A stretch of DNA of 40,033 nt from CANNDT01 sp945876205 (GTDB taxonomy: Bacteria > Acidobacteriota > Vicinamibacteria > Vicinamibacterales > UBA2999), in assembly GCA_947503365.1 (NCBI GenBank), contig CANNDT010000037.1, positions 1-40,033 of the forward strand, given 5' to 3'. Of this stretch, positions 1 through 10,561 are shown piece by piece. Below the pieces are notes generated by a model, which was not told where the DNA came from, did no database searches, and saw only the letters and a list, made by a program, of their open reading frames with translations. The stretch's first letter is position 1, and every line of letters begins with the position of its first letter. The position numbers and the translations under genes are program-made.

Positions 1-393
<393 letters not shown>

Positions 394-587
394 AATTCGC
401 TGTTTCCTGCTAACCCCCTTTCGAGGCCCAGCAGGTCGCAACTGTTTAGCGCGAGAACTGATGACTTAGCTCTTGCGTTGTTCCGTACTTGTGTTGGTAG
501 GTGATTCGCCGCATCCCCCAGCCGAAGCCAGAGAAGCGCCGTCACCCGCTGACACTTGACGGGCTGTTGTGTTGCACGCTCTATCTA

Positions 588-602
588 GTTTTCAAAGAAC
601 CG
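588..602 (-). promoter_or_regulatory. boxA-like rRNA antitermination element
   Basis: The minus strand reads GGTTCTTTGAAAACT, close to the boxA of Bacillus-type rRNA leaders (TGTTCTTTGAAAACT). BoxA in nascent rRNA recruits NusB/NusE so that polymerase resists Rho termination. Its position about 200 nt upstream of the mature 16S 5' end fits a leader boxA. Confidence 0.7.
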
Positions 603-685
603 GAAGCGCCCGGCGCTGCGTTGCAGCCTCGCCTGGCGGCCCCCACCGATCGGACGATGCCGTCCGTCTTTAGGGGAACCTTCTA

Positions 686-714
686 AGGTTACTAGCGCGT
701 TTCTGCGCTGTCAA
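686..714 (-). promoter_or_regulatory. rRNA promoter P3 (nearest the 16S gene)
   Basis: Minus strand: TTGACA (714-709), 17-bp spacer, TAACCT (691-686). The -35 is perfect; the -10 keeps T1, A2 and T6. The predicted start is near 680, and a 6-bp inverted repeat covers the start region. It is the weakest of the three by its -10. Confidence 0.5.
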
Positions 715-834
715 CCCCTTTTTTCACCCGATCCGAAGCGCACGAAGCGACTCCGGGAGGTCTCAGTGGTGGTCTGTTCTTCAGGACCGAGCTCACCTTC
801 ACTGCCGGGCAGGCGCCCGTCGGCGAACGTTACA

Positions 835-864
835 ATCTTAGCGTCGAGGCCTTCGTCCTGTCAA
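835..864 (-). promoter_or_regulatory. rRNA promoter P2
   Basis: Minus strand: TTGACA (864-859), 18-bp spacer, TAAGAT (840-835). Perfect -35 and a 4/6 -10 that keeps the key T1, A2, A5 and T6. It lies in non-coding DNA upstream of the rRNA leader. Confidence 0.6.
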
Positions 865-957
865 CAAGCGGCCGTATCCAGGACAAAAAATTTGCTCCGA
901 TCCTGCTGGAGCAAATCATCGGCGCTCTTCTGCCGAGTTCCTCGCGACGGTTTATCG

Positions 958-986
958 ATCCTATGGATCGCCAGCGGGTCTGTCAA
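958..986 (-). promoter_or_regulatory. rRNA promoter P1, overlapping the tyrS stop codon
   Basis: Minus strand: TTGACA (986-981), 17-bp spacer, TAGGAT (963-958). The -35 hexamer includes the TGA stop of tyrS (985-983), so the promoter starts exactly where the upstream gene ends. It is the third TTGACA element in the same orientation within 280 bp. Confidence 0.55.
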
Positions 987-2251
987 CCCCGCTCGATACG
1001 GATGAGGAAATTGTCCTTCTTCCCTTTCCGCACAACGAAGAGTTGACCGTCGATTCCCTGTTCCGCTGTCAAACGCTCTTTCTCGTCGGTGATGCGCCGA
1101 TCGTTCACGTAGATGCCGCCACCGCGAATCAGGCGCGTAGCTTCACCGTTTGAAGCCGTCAACCCGACCTCGGTCAGGAGCGTCGACACTTTCCAGCCGT
1201 CGGCAGCGTAGCGAATCGCCTTCGACGGCACGTTCGCGAACACCTGCTGTAACTCGCCGGCGGTCATCGCCGAGACGTCACCGGTGAAAAGTTTCTCGGC
1301 GGCCGCTTCGGCGTCCCCGACGGCCTTGTCGCCGTGCACGAGTCTGGTCACTTCACGCGCAAGCTCGCGCTGGGGATGCCGCTGGTCGGGCTCGCGAGTA
1401 CCTGCGGTCTCGAGATCGAGCACCTGCGGCGCGTCGAGAAACGTAAAGAACTTGAGGTACTTCCCCGCATCCCGGTCGTCGACATTCAGCCAGAACTGGT
1501 AGAACTCGTACGGGCTCGTCCGTGCGGGGTCGAGCCAGATAGCTCCGCCTTCGGTCTTGCCGAACTTCGCGCCGGAAGCGGTGGTCAGCAGCGGCATCAC
1601 GAGGCCGTGCGTTTTGCCGCCCCTGAGACGCCGCACCAGATCCATACCGGCCGTGATGTTGCCCCACTGATCGCTGCCGCCGATCTGGAGCGTGCAGGCG
1701 AAGCGATCGTGCAGGACCAGGAAGTCGTAGGCCTGCAGCAGTGAGTAGCTGAACTCGGTGTAGGAGATGCCGTCCTCGCTGTCGATGCGGCGCTTCACCG
1801 ATTCCTTCGCCAACATGGCGTTGACGGTGAAGAACTTGCCGACATCGCGCATGAAGTCGATCGCGCTCAGCGTCGTGAGCCATTCCGCGTTGTTCACCAG
1901 GCGCGCCGGCGCCGACGACGCGTCGAAGTCGAGGAACCGTGCAAGCTGCGGGCGGATTCCTTCCACGTTGGCTTCGACCTGCTCCGGCGTCTGCAGCGTG
2001 CGCTCCGCGCTCTTGCCGCTTGGATCGCCAATCAACCCGGTGCCGCCGCCGACCAGTGCAATCGGAGCATGGCCGAAGCGCTGGGCCCGGGCGAGCGTCA
2101 TGATCGGTAGCAGATGGCCGACATGCAGGCTCGCCGCTGTGGGATCGAAGCCGCTGTACAGGGTCAGAGTCTCTCGTGCCAGCACGTCGCGGAGCCCCTC
2201 GGTGGCGTCGTACACGAGCCCCCGCCAAGTCAACTCGCCATAGAGGTCCAT
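983..2251 (-). CDS. tyrS: Tyrosyl-tRNA synthetase
   Basis: Charges tRNA-Tyr with tyrosine in the cytoplasm (class I aminoacyl-tRNA synthetase). The 422-residue protein has the HIGH-type motif HVGH at residues 43-46 and a KMSKS-type loop KFGKT at about 229-233, as in bacterial TyrS, plus GGSDQWGN of the tyrosine pocket near 191-198. The last 60 or so residues form an S4 RNA-binding domain. The ATG at 2251 gives the usual N-terminus. No Shine-Dalgarno is visible; a -10 sequence ends 8 nt before the ATG, so the mRNA may be leaderless. The gene lies just upstream of the rRNA promoters in the same orientation, so some rRNA transcription could also come from read-through. Confidence 0.97.
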   Translation of the reverse strand: MDLYGELTWRGLVYDATEGLRDVLARETLTLYSGFDPTAASLHVGHLLPIMTLARAQRFGHAPIALVGGGTGLIGDPSGKSAERTLQTPEQVEANVEGIRPQLARFLDFDASSAPARLVNNAEWLTTLSAIDFMRDVGKFFTVNAMLAKESVKRRIDSEDGISYTEFSYSLLQAYDFLVLHDRFACTLQIGGSDQWGNITAGMDLVRRLRGGKTHGLVMPLLTTASGAKFGKTEGGAIWLDPARTSPYEFYQFWLNVDDRDAGKYLKFFTFLDAPQVLDLETAGTREPDQRHPQRELAREVTRLVHGDKAVGDAEAAAEKLFTGDVSAMTAGELQQVFANVPSKAIRYAADGWKVSTLLTEVGLTASNGEATRLIRGGGIYVNDRRITDEKERLTAEQGIDGQLFVVRKGKKDNFLIRIERG

Positions 2252-2259
2252 GAGCCGTT

Positions 2260-2267
2260 ACTATACA
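2260..2267. promoter_or_regulatory. Shared bidirectional -10 region (tyrS / metallophosphoesterase)
   Basis: The 8 bases read TATAGT on the minus strand (2265-2260) and TATACA on the plus strand (2262-2267). Each is followed by exactly 8 nt and then the ATG of tyrS (2251) or the phosphoesterase gene (2276). No good -35 is seen on either side. Symmetric -10 elements that fire in both directions are a known bacterial phenomenon; use here is inferred. Confidence 0.45.
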
Positions 2268-2275
2268 ACCCCGCT

Positions 2276-3100
2276 ATGAGGCTCACGCGACGCGCAGCGA
2301 TCAAGGGCGCGGTCGCCACGACGATCGGCGCGGTCACCGGCGCCGGCGCTTACGGCGTCGGATACGAGCGACACCACCTCGGCGTGACGGCTGCGGATCT
2401 CCCTGTGTCCGGTCTCGCACCGGCACTCGACGGCCTGCGCATCGGCCTGATCACTGACATCCACCACAGCCAGTTCGTCTCCGCAGACGATGTCCAGCGT
2501 GCGGTCGACCTGGTCAACGCCGCACGCCCCGATCTCATCGTGCTCGGCGGGGACTACGTCACGTGGGGCGCTCGCGAGTATGTCGGTCCGGTGGCCGAGC
2601 TGCTGGCGCCGCTGGCGGCCCCGCACGGCGTGTTCGCGATCCTTGGCAACCACGACAACGACCGCGACGTGCCGGCCGCGCTCTCCGCCAAGCGCATCAC
2701 CGTGCTGCGCGACACGCGCACGCGGCTGGAGATTCTTGGAGAGGGGTTGGAACTGGCGGGAATCCGCTTCTGGACGAGACGGCCTGAGGACATCGCCCGC
2801 GTCCTGCGCCGCGCCACGGACACCGTGCTCCTGCTCGCCCACGACCCGAGGCGCCTCGCCGAAGCTGCCGCCCTCGACATCCCGGCGATGCTGTCGGGCC
2901 ATACCCACGGCGGCCAGGTCGTCCTGCCCGGCTTCGGCGCGATCGCACGCCGCAATTTTCCGGTCGTCGCTGGCGTCGGCGGGCGCGAGAATACGTCGAT
3001 CTTCGTGAGCCGCGGCGTCGGCACCGTCTATGTGCCGGTCCGGATCAATTGTCCGCCTGAGGTCGCTATCGTGACCCTGCGTCGGCAGTCGGAGATCTGA
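2276..3100 (+). CDS. Tat-exported calcineurin-like metallophosphoesterase
   Basis: A 274-residue metal-dependent phosphoesterase of the YkuE/LpxG-like group. Visible motifs are DIH (61-63), GGDYV (91-95), GNHD (124-127) and GHTHGGQ (208-214), the full di-metal site of the calcineurin-like fold. The N-terminus has a twin-arginine motif (TRRAAIK, 4-10) followed by a small-residue hydrophobic stretch, so it is probably exported by Tat or anchored in the membrane. Family members hydrolyse nucleotide-lipid or phosphodiester bonds of envelope precursors; the substrate here is unknown. The ATG at 2276 is chosen over an upstream ATG because it sits directly at the Tat signal. It diverges from tyrS, and its 3' end overlaps the convergent purN by 35 bp. 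Confidence 0.85.
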   Translation: MRLTRRAAIKGAVATTIGAVTGAGAYGVGYERHHLGVTAADLPVSGLAPALDGLRIGLITDIHHSQFVSADDVQRAVDLVNAARPDLIVLGGDYVTWGAREYVGPVAELLAPLAAPHGVFAILGNHDNDRDVPAALSAKRITVLRDTRTRLEILGEGLELAGIRFWTRRPEDIARVLRRATDTVLLLAHDPRRLAEAAALDIPAMLSGHTHGGQVVLPGFGAIARRNFPVVAGVGGRENTSIFVSRGVGTVYVPVRINCPPEVAIVTLRRQSEI

Positions 3101-3695
3101 GAAACCGTCGTCCGTCGATCTGCCAACCACCGCTCAACAGCAACTGCACCGCCTCGGGATACACGCGATGTTCCACGACGAGGATGCGTGCCGCCAGCGT
3201 CACCACCGTGTCATCGTCGTGGATCGGCACGCTGCGCTGCAGCACAATCGGACCGCCGTCGAGCTCGGCATTCACCAGGTGAACGGTCACACCGCTGACC
3301 TTGGCGCCATGCGCGATCGCCTGGTGCTGCGCATCGACGCCGGGAAATGCCGGGAGCAGGGACGGGTGAATATTGACGATGGCGTTGGGGTACGCCTCGA
3401 GCAACGGCTGACCGACCAGGCGCATGAAGCCGGCCAGACACACGAGGCCAACCCTGCGCGCCTGCAGCTCCCGGACGAGGGCGCGGTCGAAGTCATCGCG
3501 CGTTGGCCACCCTCGATGGCTGAGACAGAGCGTCTCGATGCCGGCACGCCGCGCCCGTTCCAGCCCGGCCACGCCTTGCTGATTGGAGATCACGACCGCG
3601 ATCGAGGCCTCGAGCCGCCCGTCACCGATTGCATCGATGAGGGCCTGCAGGTTGCTGCCGCGCCCGGAGATCAGGACTCCGAGAACAGGGTTCAC
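3066..3695 (-). CDS. purN: Phosphoribosylglycinamide formyltransferase
   Basis: Formylates GAR with 10-formyl-THF, the third step of de novo purine synthesis. The protein (209 residues) starts with the phosphate-binding loop SGRGSNLQ (9-16) and has the catalytic block NIHPSLLPAFPG and the DGGPI segment containing the catalytic Asp. The start is GTG at 3695, overlapping the purM stop in a GTGA junction. It is the last gene of the operon and converges on the phosphoesterase gene with a 35-bp overlap; no intrinsic terminator is visible between them. C-terminal residues after about 190 are not conserved. Confidence 0.96.
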   Translation of the reverse strand: MNPVLGVLISGRGSNLQALIDAIGDGRLEASIAVVISNQQGVAGLERARRAGIETLCLSHRGWPTRDDFDRALVRELQARRVGLVCLAGFMRLVGQPLLEAYPNAIVNIHPSLLPAFPGVDAQHQAIAHGAKVSGVTVHLVNAELDGGPIVLQRSVPIHDDDTVVTLAARILVVEHRVYPEAVQLLLSGGWQIDGRRFLRSPTADAGSR

Positions 3696-4729
3696 GGCAG
3701 GTTCTTGTAGGTCACCGACGGCGGCTCCCCCGGCACCACGTCGCCGATGACGCGGGCATCGCGCCCGCCACGGGCCGCGAGCTCCTCGATCAGTTGCTCG
3801 GCGCGCTCGCGTGCAACCACGACGATCAGACCGATGCCCATGTTGAAGGTCCGGTACATGTCGTCGGCCGGTACCTCGCCGCTGCGCTGCAGCCACTGAA
3901 AGAGAGGAGGCACCGGCCAGGCCGATGCGTCGACCTCGGCCGCAGTACCGTGCGGCAGCACGCGCGGCAGGTTCTCGGTGATCCCTCCTCCGGTGATGTG
4001 TGCCATCCCCTTGATGCGACCGCTGTCGAGCAGCGGCCGAATCAAGGGCAGGTAGGACCGGTGCGGCTCCAGCAGCGCCTCGCCGATGGTGCGTCCCAGC
4101 TCCGGCACATGGGCGCCGACATCCATCTTCAGATGGTCGAAGACAATGCGCCGCGCCAGCGAGTAGCCATTGGTATGCAGGCCAGACGATGGGACGCCGA
4201 CCAGGACGTCCCCGACCGTGATCGTGCGTCCGGTAATCAGCTTCGACCGATCGACGGCGCCGACGATGAAGCCGGCGAGATCGTACTCGCCGTCGGCATA
4301 GAAGCCGGGCATCTCCGCGGTCTCCCCCCCAAGAAGGGCGCAACCGTTCTCGCGGCAGGCGGATGCCATCCCGCCAACAATGGCTTCGGCGACATCGGGC
4401 GACAGTCGCCCGGTCGACAGGTAGTCCAGGAAGAACAACGGCTCCGCACCCTGCACCAGGATGTCGTTGACGCAGTGGTTCACGAGATCGATGCCGACCG
4501 TCGCGTGGCGGTCGGTCAGGAACGCCAGCTTCAGTTTCGTGCCGACACCGTCAGCGCTCGAGACGAGCACCGTCTCCCGGAAACGGCCCGGCTCGATCCG
4601 GAACAGGCCGCCGAACGATCCGATGTCGGAGAGGACGCCTTCGGTGAAGGTCGAGCGCGCCAGGCCCCTGATCCGGCGGACGGCCTCGTTGCCGGCGTCG
4701 ATGTTGACACCAGCGGTCTTGTAATCCAT
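3692..4729 (-). CDS. purM: Phosphoribosylformylglycinamidine cyclo-ligase (AIR synthetase)
   Basis: Converts FGAM to AIR with ATP, step five of purine synthesis. The 345-residue protein is full length and has the typical N-terminus (DYKTAGVNIDAGNEAV), the ATP-binding segment VGIDLVNHCVNDILVQGAEPLFFLDY in part, GGETAEMPGFY, and ITGGGITENLPRVLP. The ATG at 4729 overlaps by one base the stop of the preceding HEAT gene (TGATG), and the stop overlaps purN. Translational coupling with both neighbours is expected. Confidence 0.98.
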   Translation of the reverse strand: MDYKTAGVNIDAGNEAVRRIRGLARSTFTEGVLSDIGSFGGLFRIEPGRFRETVLVSSADGVGTKLKLAFLTDRHATVGIDLVNHCVNDILVQGAEPLFFLDYLSTGRLSPDVAEAIVGGMASACRENGCALLGGETAEMPGFYADGEYDLAGFIVGAVDRSKLITGRTITVGDVLVGVPSSGLHTNGYSLARRIVFDHLKMDVGAHVPELGRTIGEALLEPHRSYLPLIRPLLDSGRIKGMAHITGGGITENLPRVLPHGTAAEVDASAWPVPPLFQWLQRSGEVPADDMYRTFNMGIGLIVVVARERAEQLIEELAARGGRDARVIGDVVPGEPPSVTYKNLP

Positions 4730-5874
4730 CAGAAATCCAGTGTGTCGATCAGGCCCGCCATCAGCGTCCGCGTCGGTGATCCATCCGGGGCCGTCCAGTA
4801 GGCCGCCCGCGCCGCGGCAAAGAACTGTTCCTCTTCGTAATCTTCCTCGAAGCGCTCGAACGCCTCACGCAGTGCGGCAATCATCCGTTCCCGCGGCATC
4901 GCACCGGCCAGGTCGAGCCATGCGAGCAGCCGCGCCGGATTGCGGAGCGCCGCTCCGCCGATGCCGCCGACCACGTCGTCGTGGATCACGCTGTTGGAGA
5001 GCAGCGCGTCCAGGGCGGCCAGCCCTTCGTCGGAGGCGACGGCCAGGGCGGAGAGTGCGGATACGCCGGCCCGGACGGTGTCACCTCTGGCCAGGCGCGA
5101 GTTGACAGCCTGCGACAGCGCAACGATACGCGCAGGACAGTCGTCGCCGAGCAGGCACCGCGCCGCTAGCGCGGCCATCGCGGTGTCCTGCGGCACCGCT
5201 GGCAGCGCGCTGATCGGAGCCAGCGACGGCTGATCGCCAATCCTGCCAAGCGCCATAACGACGTCGTCCTGCAGCGGACCGTCAACCCTCAGCGCCTCCG
5301 TCAGAACGGGCACCGCCCACTGCGCCCGCGCCTGACCCAGCGCGTCGATAACGGCGCTGCGAAAGAAATCGAGCCCACGCCCGGTTTCGGCGAGCAGGGC
5401 GCGCTGCACCGCCAGGTCGTTGCCGAGCACCACCAGCGCCGGGCGCACGAACTCCGCTTGTTCAGCACCGAGCGCCGCAAGAAGAGTGGGCGCCAGCATG
5501 GGATCCGGGTGCTGTTCGAGCCAGCGATACGCGACTTCGCGGACACGGTCGTTATGGTCGCCGATCAGGCCACGCATCAGTTCAGGCGTGGCACGATCCG
5601 TAAAGCCGGTGAGAAGCACCAGGGCCCGGTAGCGAACGAACTGGTCGGAGGACTCATGAACGGCCGTCGTCAGGGCAGCGACGGCAGCGGCCGCCGGCGC
5701 CCGCCGGACGAGGCGGGCGGCGTTCAGCCGGGTGGCGTAGTCGAGACTGGCGAGATGGCCAACCGTGACCGTGAGGTCCGGCCCGGCTTGCGCGGACGCG
5801 GTCGTCCGATCGGCAGACGCCGCGCACAACAGCGCGAGCACAGCGGCGGTCAGGAGCGACAGGCGGGATGTCAC
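4729..5874 (-). CDS. Secreted HEAT-repeat protein inside the purine operon
   Basis: A 381-residue protein of unknown function. A GTG at 5874, 4 nt after the purF stop, gives an N-terminus with a clear Sec signal (TSRLSLLTAAVLALLCAAS) and a probable cleavage site near residue 29 (after ASAQA). The rest is Ala/Leu-rich helical repeats of HEAT or PBS-lyase type (for example YRALVLLTGFTDRATPELM and VREVAYRWLEQHPDPMLAPT). No catalytic motif is visible. HEAT arrays usually bind proteins; periplasmic location is inferred from the signal. Its stop overlaps the purM start (TGATG). Why an exported protein is embedded between two cytoplasmic purine enzymes is unknown. Starting farther upstream, inside purF, is possible but would mask the signal peptide. 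Confidence 0.75.
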   Translation of the reverse strand: MTSRLSLLTAAVLALLCAASADRTTASAQAGPDLTVTVGHLASLDYATRLNAARLVRRAPAAAAVAALTTAVHESSDQFVRYRALVLLTGFTDRATPELMRGLIGDHNDRVREVAYRWLEQHPDPMLAPTLLAALGAEQAEFVRPALVVLGNDLAVQRALLAETGRGLDFFRSAVIDALGQARAQWAVPVLTEALRVDGPLQDDVVMALGRIGDQPSLAPISALPAVPQDTAMAALAARCLLGDDCPARIVALSQAVNSRLARGDTVRAGVSALSALAVASDEGLAALDALLSNSVIHDDVVGGIGGAALRNPARLLAWLDLAGAMPRERMIAALREAFERFEEDYEEEQFFAAARAAYWTAPDGSPTRTLMAGLIDTLDF

Positions 5875-5878
5875 GGCG

Positions 5879-7354
5879 TCAGCTGGTAACGGAGTCTTTC
5901 TCGACGCGGGTGTGAAGCACGACGGGCTGCACGTCGGCCGGCGCATCGCCATTGAGCTTCAGCGCCATCTGGAGGTAGGCCGTTTCATCGCGCGGAAACG
6001 CGACCGGGTACTTGCCGGTGTAGCACGACGTGCAGTACTTCGAGTTGCCACCGCGAACGCTGCCGGTCAGTCCGTCGAGGCTGAGATACGCGACGCTGTC
6101 GGCATCGAGATACTTCCGGATCTCCTCCAGCGTGTGCGTCGCACCGATGAGCTCGGACCGTCTCGGCGTGTCGACTCCGTAGAAGCACGGCGAAATCGTC
6201 GGCGGACAACTGACGCGCATGTGCACCTCGCGCGCGCCGGCGCTGCGGACCATCCGGACAATCTTCCGGCTCGTCGTGCCACGCACGATGGAATCGTCGA
6301 CCAGCACCACCCGCTTGCCTTCGAGGATGCTGCGCACCGTGTTGAGCTTGACGCGCACGCCGAAGTGCCGGATCGACTGCTGCGGCTGAATGAACGTGCG
6401 GCCGACGTAGTGGTTGCGGATCAGCCCCATGCGCATCGGGATGCCCGACGCTTCCGCGAAGCCGACCGCAGCGCAGACACCCGAATCAGGAATCGGGACG
6501 ACGACGTCGGCGGTCGCCGGCGACTCGCCGGCGAGCCGGCGCCCGAGCTCGGTCCGCACCTCGTTCACACTCTCGCCGAACACATAGCTGTCCGGACGGG
6601 CGAAATAGACGTGCTCGAACACGCATTGCTGAGACGGCGGCTGCACGCCGAACGGCTTGATCGACTTCAGCCCGGCGGCGCTGGCGATCACCACCTCACC
6701 GGGTTCGACGTCGCGCACGTAAGTGGCGCCGATCAGGTCCATCGCGCACGTTTCCGAGCAGATCACCCACGCGTCGCCAAGCTTGCCGAGGGCCAGCGGC
6801 CGGAAGCCATACGGATCACGCGCGCCAATCACCCGGTCTTTCGTCATCATCACGAACGAAAACGCGCCGCGAACCTGGGAGATCGCCTCGATGATGGCCG
6901 TCTCAGCGCCTTCGGTGCGCGCCCGCGCAAAGAGGTGCACGACGACTTCGGTATCACTGTTGGTCTGAAAGATGGCACCGGTCCGGACCAGCGCGTCCCG
7001 CAGCTCGCCGGCGTTGACCAGGTTCCCGTTGTGCCCGATCGCAAACTGGCCGTGGACGCTGTCGATAACGATCGGCTGCGCGTTCGCCAGGCGGCTCTCG
7101 CCGGCGGTGGAATAGCGGACATGGCCGATCGCCAGCGAGCCCGGGAGCTTGGACAGCTCCTCGCCGTTGAACGCTTCATTGACGTAGCCCATCGCCTTCG
7201 AATGGCGAATCTGCCCGCCGGCGGAGGCGGCGATGCCGGCGCTCTCCTGCCCGCGGTGCTGAAGAGCATAGAGGCCGAGGTAGGTCAGGTTCGAGGCCTC
7301 TGGGTGACCGAAGATTCCGAATACACCGCACTCGTCCCTGAATTTATCGAACAT
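5879..7354 (-). CDS. purF: Amidophosphoribosyltransferase
   Basis: Commits PRPP to purine synthesis by transferring the glutamine amide nitrogen. Residues 1-8 look like a propeptide and Cys9 (DECGVFGIFG) is the Ntn nucleophile. The PRPP loop is VVLVDDSIVRGTTSRK. It resembles the Bacillus-type enzyme: cysteines in QQCVFEH, SPCFYGVD and YCTSCYTGKYP match the four ligands of the regulatory [4Fe-4S] cluster, so the enzyme may be oxygen-labile. The ORF is 491 residues long, slightly more than B. subtilis PurF, with a short non-conserved tail. It follows purL after 23 nt with a possible AGGA ribosome site, the largest gap in the operon. Confidence 0.97.
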   Translation of the reverse strand: MFDKFRDECGVFGIFGHPEASNLTYLGLYALQHRGQESAGIAASAGGQIRHSKAMGYVNEAFNGEELSKLPGSLAIGHVRYSTAGESRLANAQPIVIDSVHGQFAIGHNGNLVNAGELRDALVRTGAIFQTNSDTEVVVHLFARARTEGAETAIIEAISQVRGAFSFVMMTKDRVIGARDPYGFRPLALGKLGDAWVICSETCAMDLIGATYVRDVEPGEVVIASAAGLKSIKPFGVQPPSQQCVFEHVYFARPDSYVFGESVNEVRTELGRRLAGESPATADVVVPIPDSGVCAAVGFAEASGIPMRMGLIRNHYVGRTFIQPQQSIRHFGVRVKLNTVRSILEGKRVVLVDDSIVRGTTSRKIVRMVRSAGAREVHMRVSCPPTISPCFYGVDTPRRSELIGATHTLEEIRKYLDADSVAYLSLDGLTGSVRGGNSKYCTSCYTGKYPVAFPRDETAYLQMALKLNGDAPADVQPVVLHTRVEKDSVTS

Positions 7355-7377
7355 CAGCGTCCTGTCAGTGTACGGCG

Positions 7378-9614
<2,237 letters not shown>

Positions 9615-9618
<4 letters not shown>

Positions 9619-10328
9619 CTGGCCGCCACAAACGCGCCCTCGGTGACCGCCTTGACCACCGATTCGAAGAGCACGAGCCCGTCGGCGCTGCCTACCGCCA
9701 GTTCACAGGCGCGCTCGGGGTGCGGCATCAGCCCGACAACGTTGCGCGCGTCATTGCACAGCCCGGCGATATTGCTCGCGGAGCCGTTTGGATTCGCCTC
9801 GTCTGTGACCCGGCCGTCGGCGGTCGCGTAGCGGAACACGACCTGCTGATTCTGCTCGAGCCGCGCGATCACGTCAGGCTCGGCGTAGTAGTTGCCCTCA
9901 CCGTGCGCGATCGGAATGCGCAGTACCTGGCCGGATGTGCAGGCGGCCGTGAACGGCGTATCGGTCTGTTCGACCTTGACGTGGACGTGCTCGCACTGGA
10001 ACCGGACGCTGCGATTGCGCAGCATCGCCCCCGGCAGCAGTCCCGCCTCGAGCAGCACCTGGAAGCCGTTGCAGATACCGAGTACCGGGCCACCGGCCGC
10101 GGCAAAGCGCGTGACCTCTTTCATGATCGGCGAGAAACGCGCGATCGCGCCGGTGCGGAGATAGTCGCCGTGCGCGAAGCCACCCGGCAGCACCACGACG
10201 TCGGCACCGCCGAGGCTCTCGTCCTTGTGCCACACGAACGCCGCCTCCTGGCCAAGCACGTGTTTCACCGCGTAGTGCGCGTCGTGATCGCAATTAGAGC
10301 CGGGAAAAACGACCACGGCAAACTTCAT
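9615..10328 (-). CDS. purQ: Phosphoribosylformylglycinamidine synthase, glutaminase subunit
   Basis: Class I glutamine amidotransferase that supplies ammonia to PurL. The 237-residue protein has the nucleophile elbow GICNGFQVLLEAG with its Cys and the His-Glu pair in MPHPERACE. PurQ-specific N-terminal motifs FPGSNCDHDAHYA and PGGFAHGDYLR are present. It is a complete protein with 4-bp ATGA overlaps at both ends (with purS before and purL after), so PurS, PurQ and PurL are likely made in coupled amounts for their complex. Confidence 0.98.
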
Positions 10329-10561
10329 ATCTCGATCCGGTAGCTTTCGATGACGGGGTTGGAGAGGAGCTTCTCGGCCGCCTCCGAGGCCAGCCGGCGC
10401 GCCTCATCGGCCGTTGCCGCATCGATTTCCAGTTCGAAGTACTTGCCCTGCCGGACGTCCCGCACGGCGGCGTAGCCGAGCGTGTGCAGCGCATCGGTCA
10501 CCGTTTGTCCCTGCGGGTCGAACACCGATTGCTTCAGGGTAACGAACACACGCGCACGCAT
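10325..10561 (-). CDS. purS: Phosphoribosylformylglycinamidine synthase subunit PurS
   Basis: Small (78-residue) structural subunit that bridges PurL and PurQ in Gram-positive-type FGAM synthases. The sequence has the family pattern of one beta-alpha-beta unit: VFVTLKQSVFDPQG, then ALHTLGYAAVRDVRQGKYFELEI and a C-terminal helix. Its ATG shares one base with the purB stop (TGATG) and its stop overlaps purQ (ATGA). Confidence 0.96.
   Translation of the reverse strand: MRARVFVTLKQSVFDPQGQTVTDALHTLGYAAVRDVRQGKYFELEIDAATADEARRLASEAAEKLLSNPVIESYRIEI

Larger units (their letters stand above)
394..982 (-). promoter_or_regulatory. rRNA operon leader and promoter region
   Basis: This 589-bp stretch between the tyrS stop and the 16S 5' end holds no credible protein gene and no tRNA. 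It contains three tandem promoter-like elements, a boxA-like antitermination site and an A+T-richer leader that should contain the 16S processing stem. The downstream leader from the last promoter to the 16S gene is about 285 nt. A short dyad (AACCTT-CT-AAGGTT, 677-690) overlaps the -10 of the promoter nearest the 16S gene. Confidence 0.8.

Noticed and set aside
394..982. A possible tRNA gene in the rRNA leader
   Set aside because: Scanned for the T-loop GGTTCGAATCC-type sequence and cloverleaf arms; nothing matched.
766..1005. 79-codon open frame
   Set aside because: Covers rRNA promoters P1-P2 and the tyrS 3' end; no ribosome site or recognisable protein.
3066..4343. 425-codon frame suggesting a long purN N-terminal extension
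   Set aside because: The upstream part is the out-of-frame antisense-like shadow of purM; the GTG in the purM stop gives the normal PurN start.
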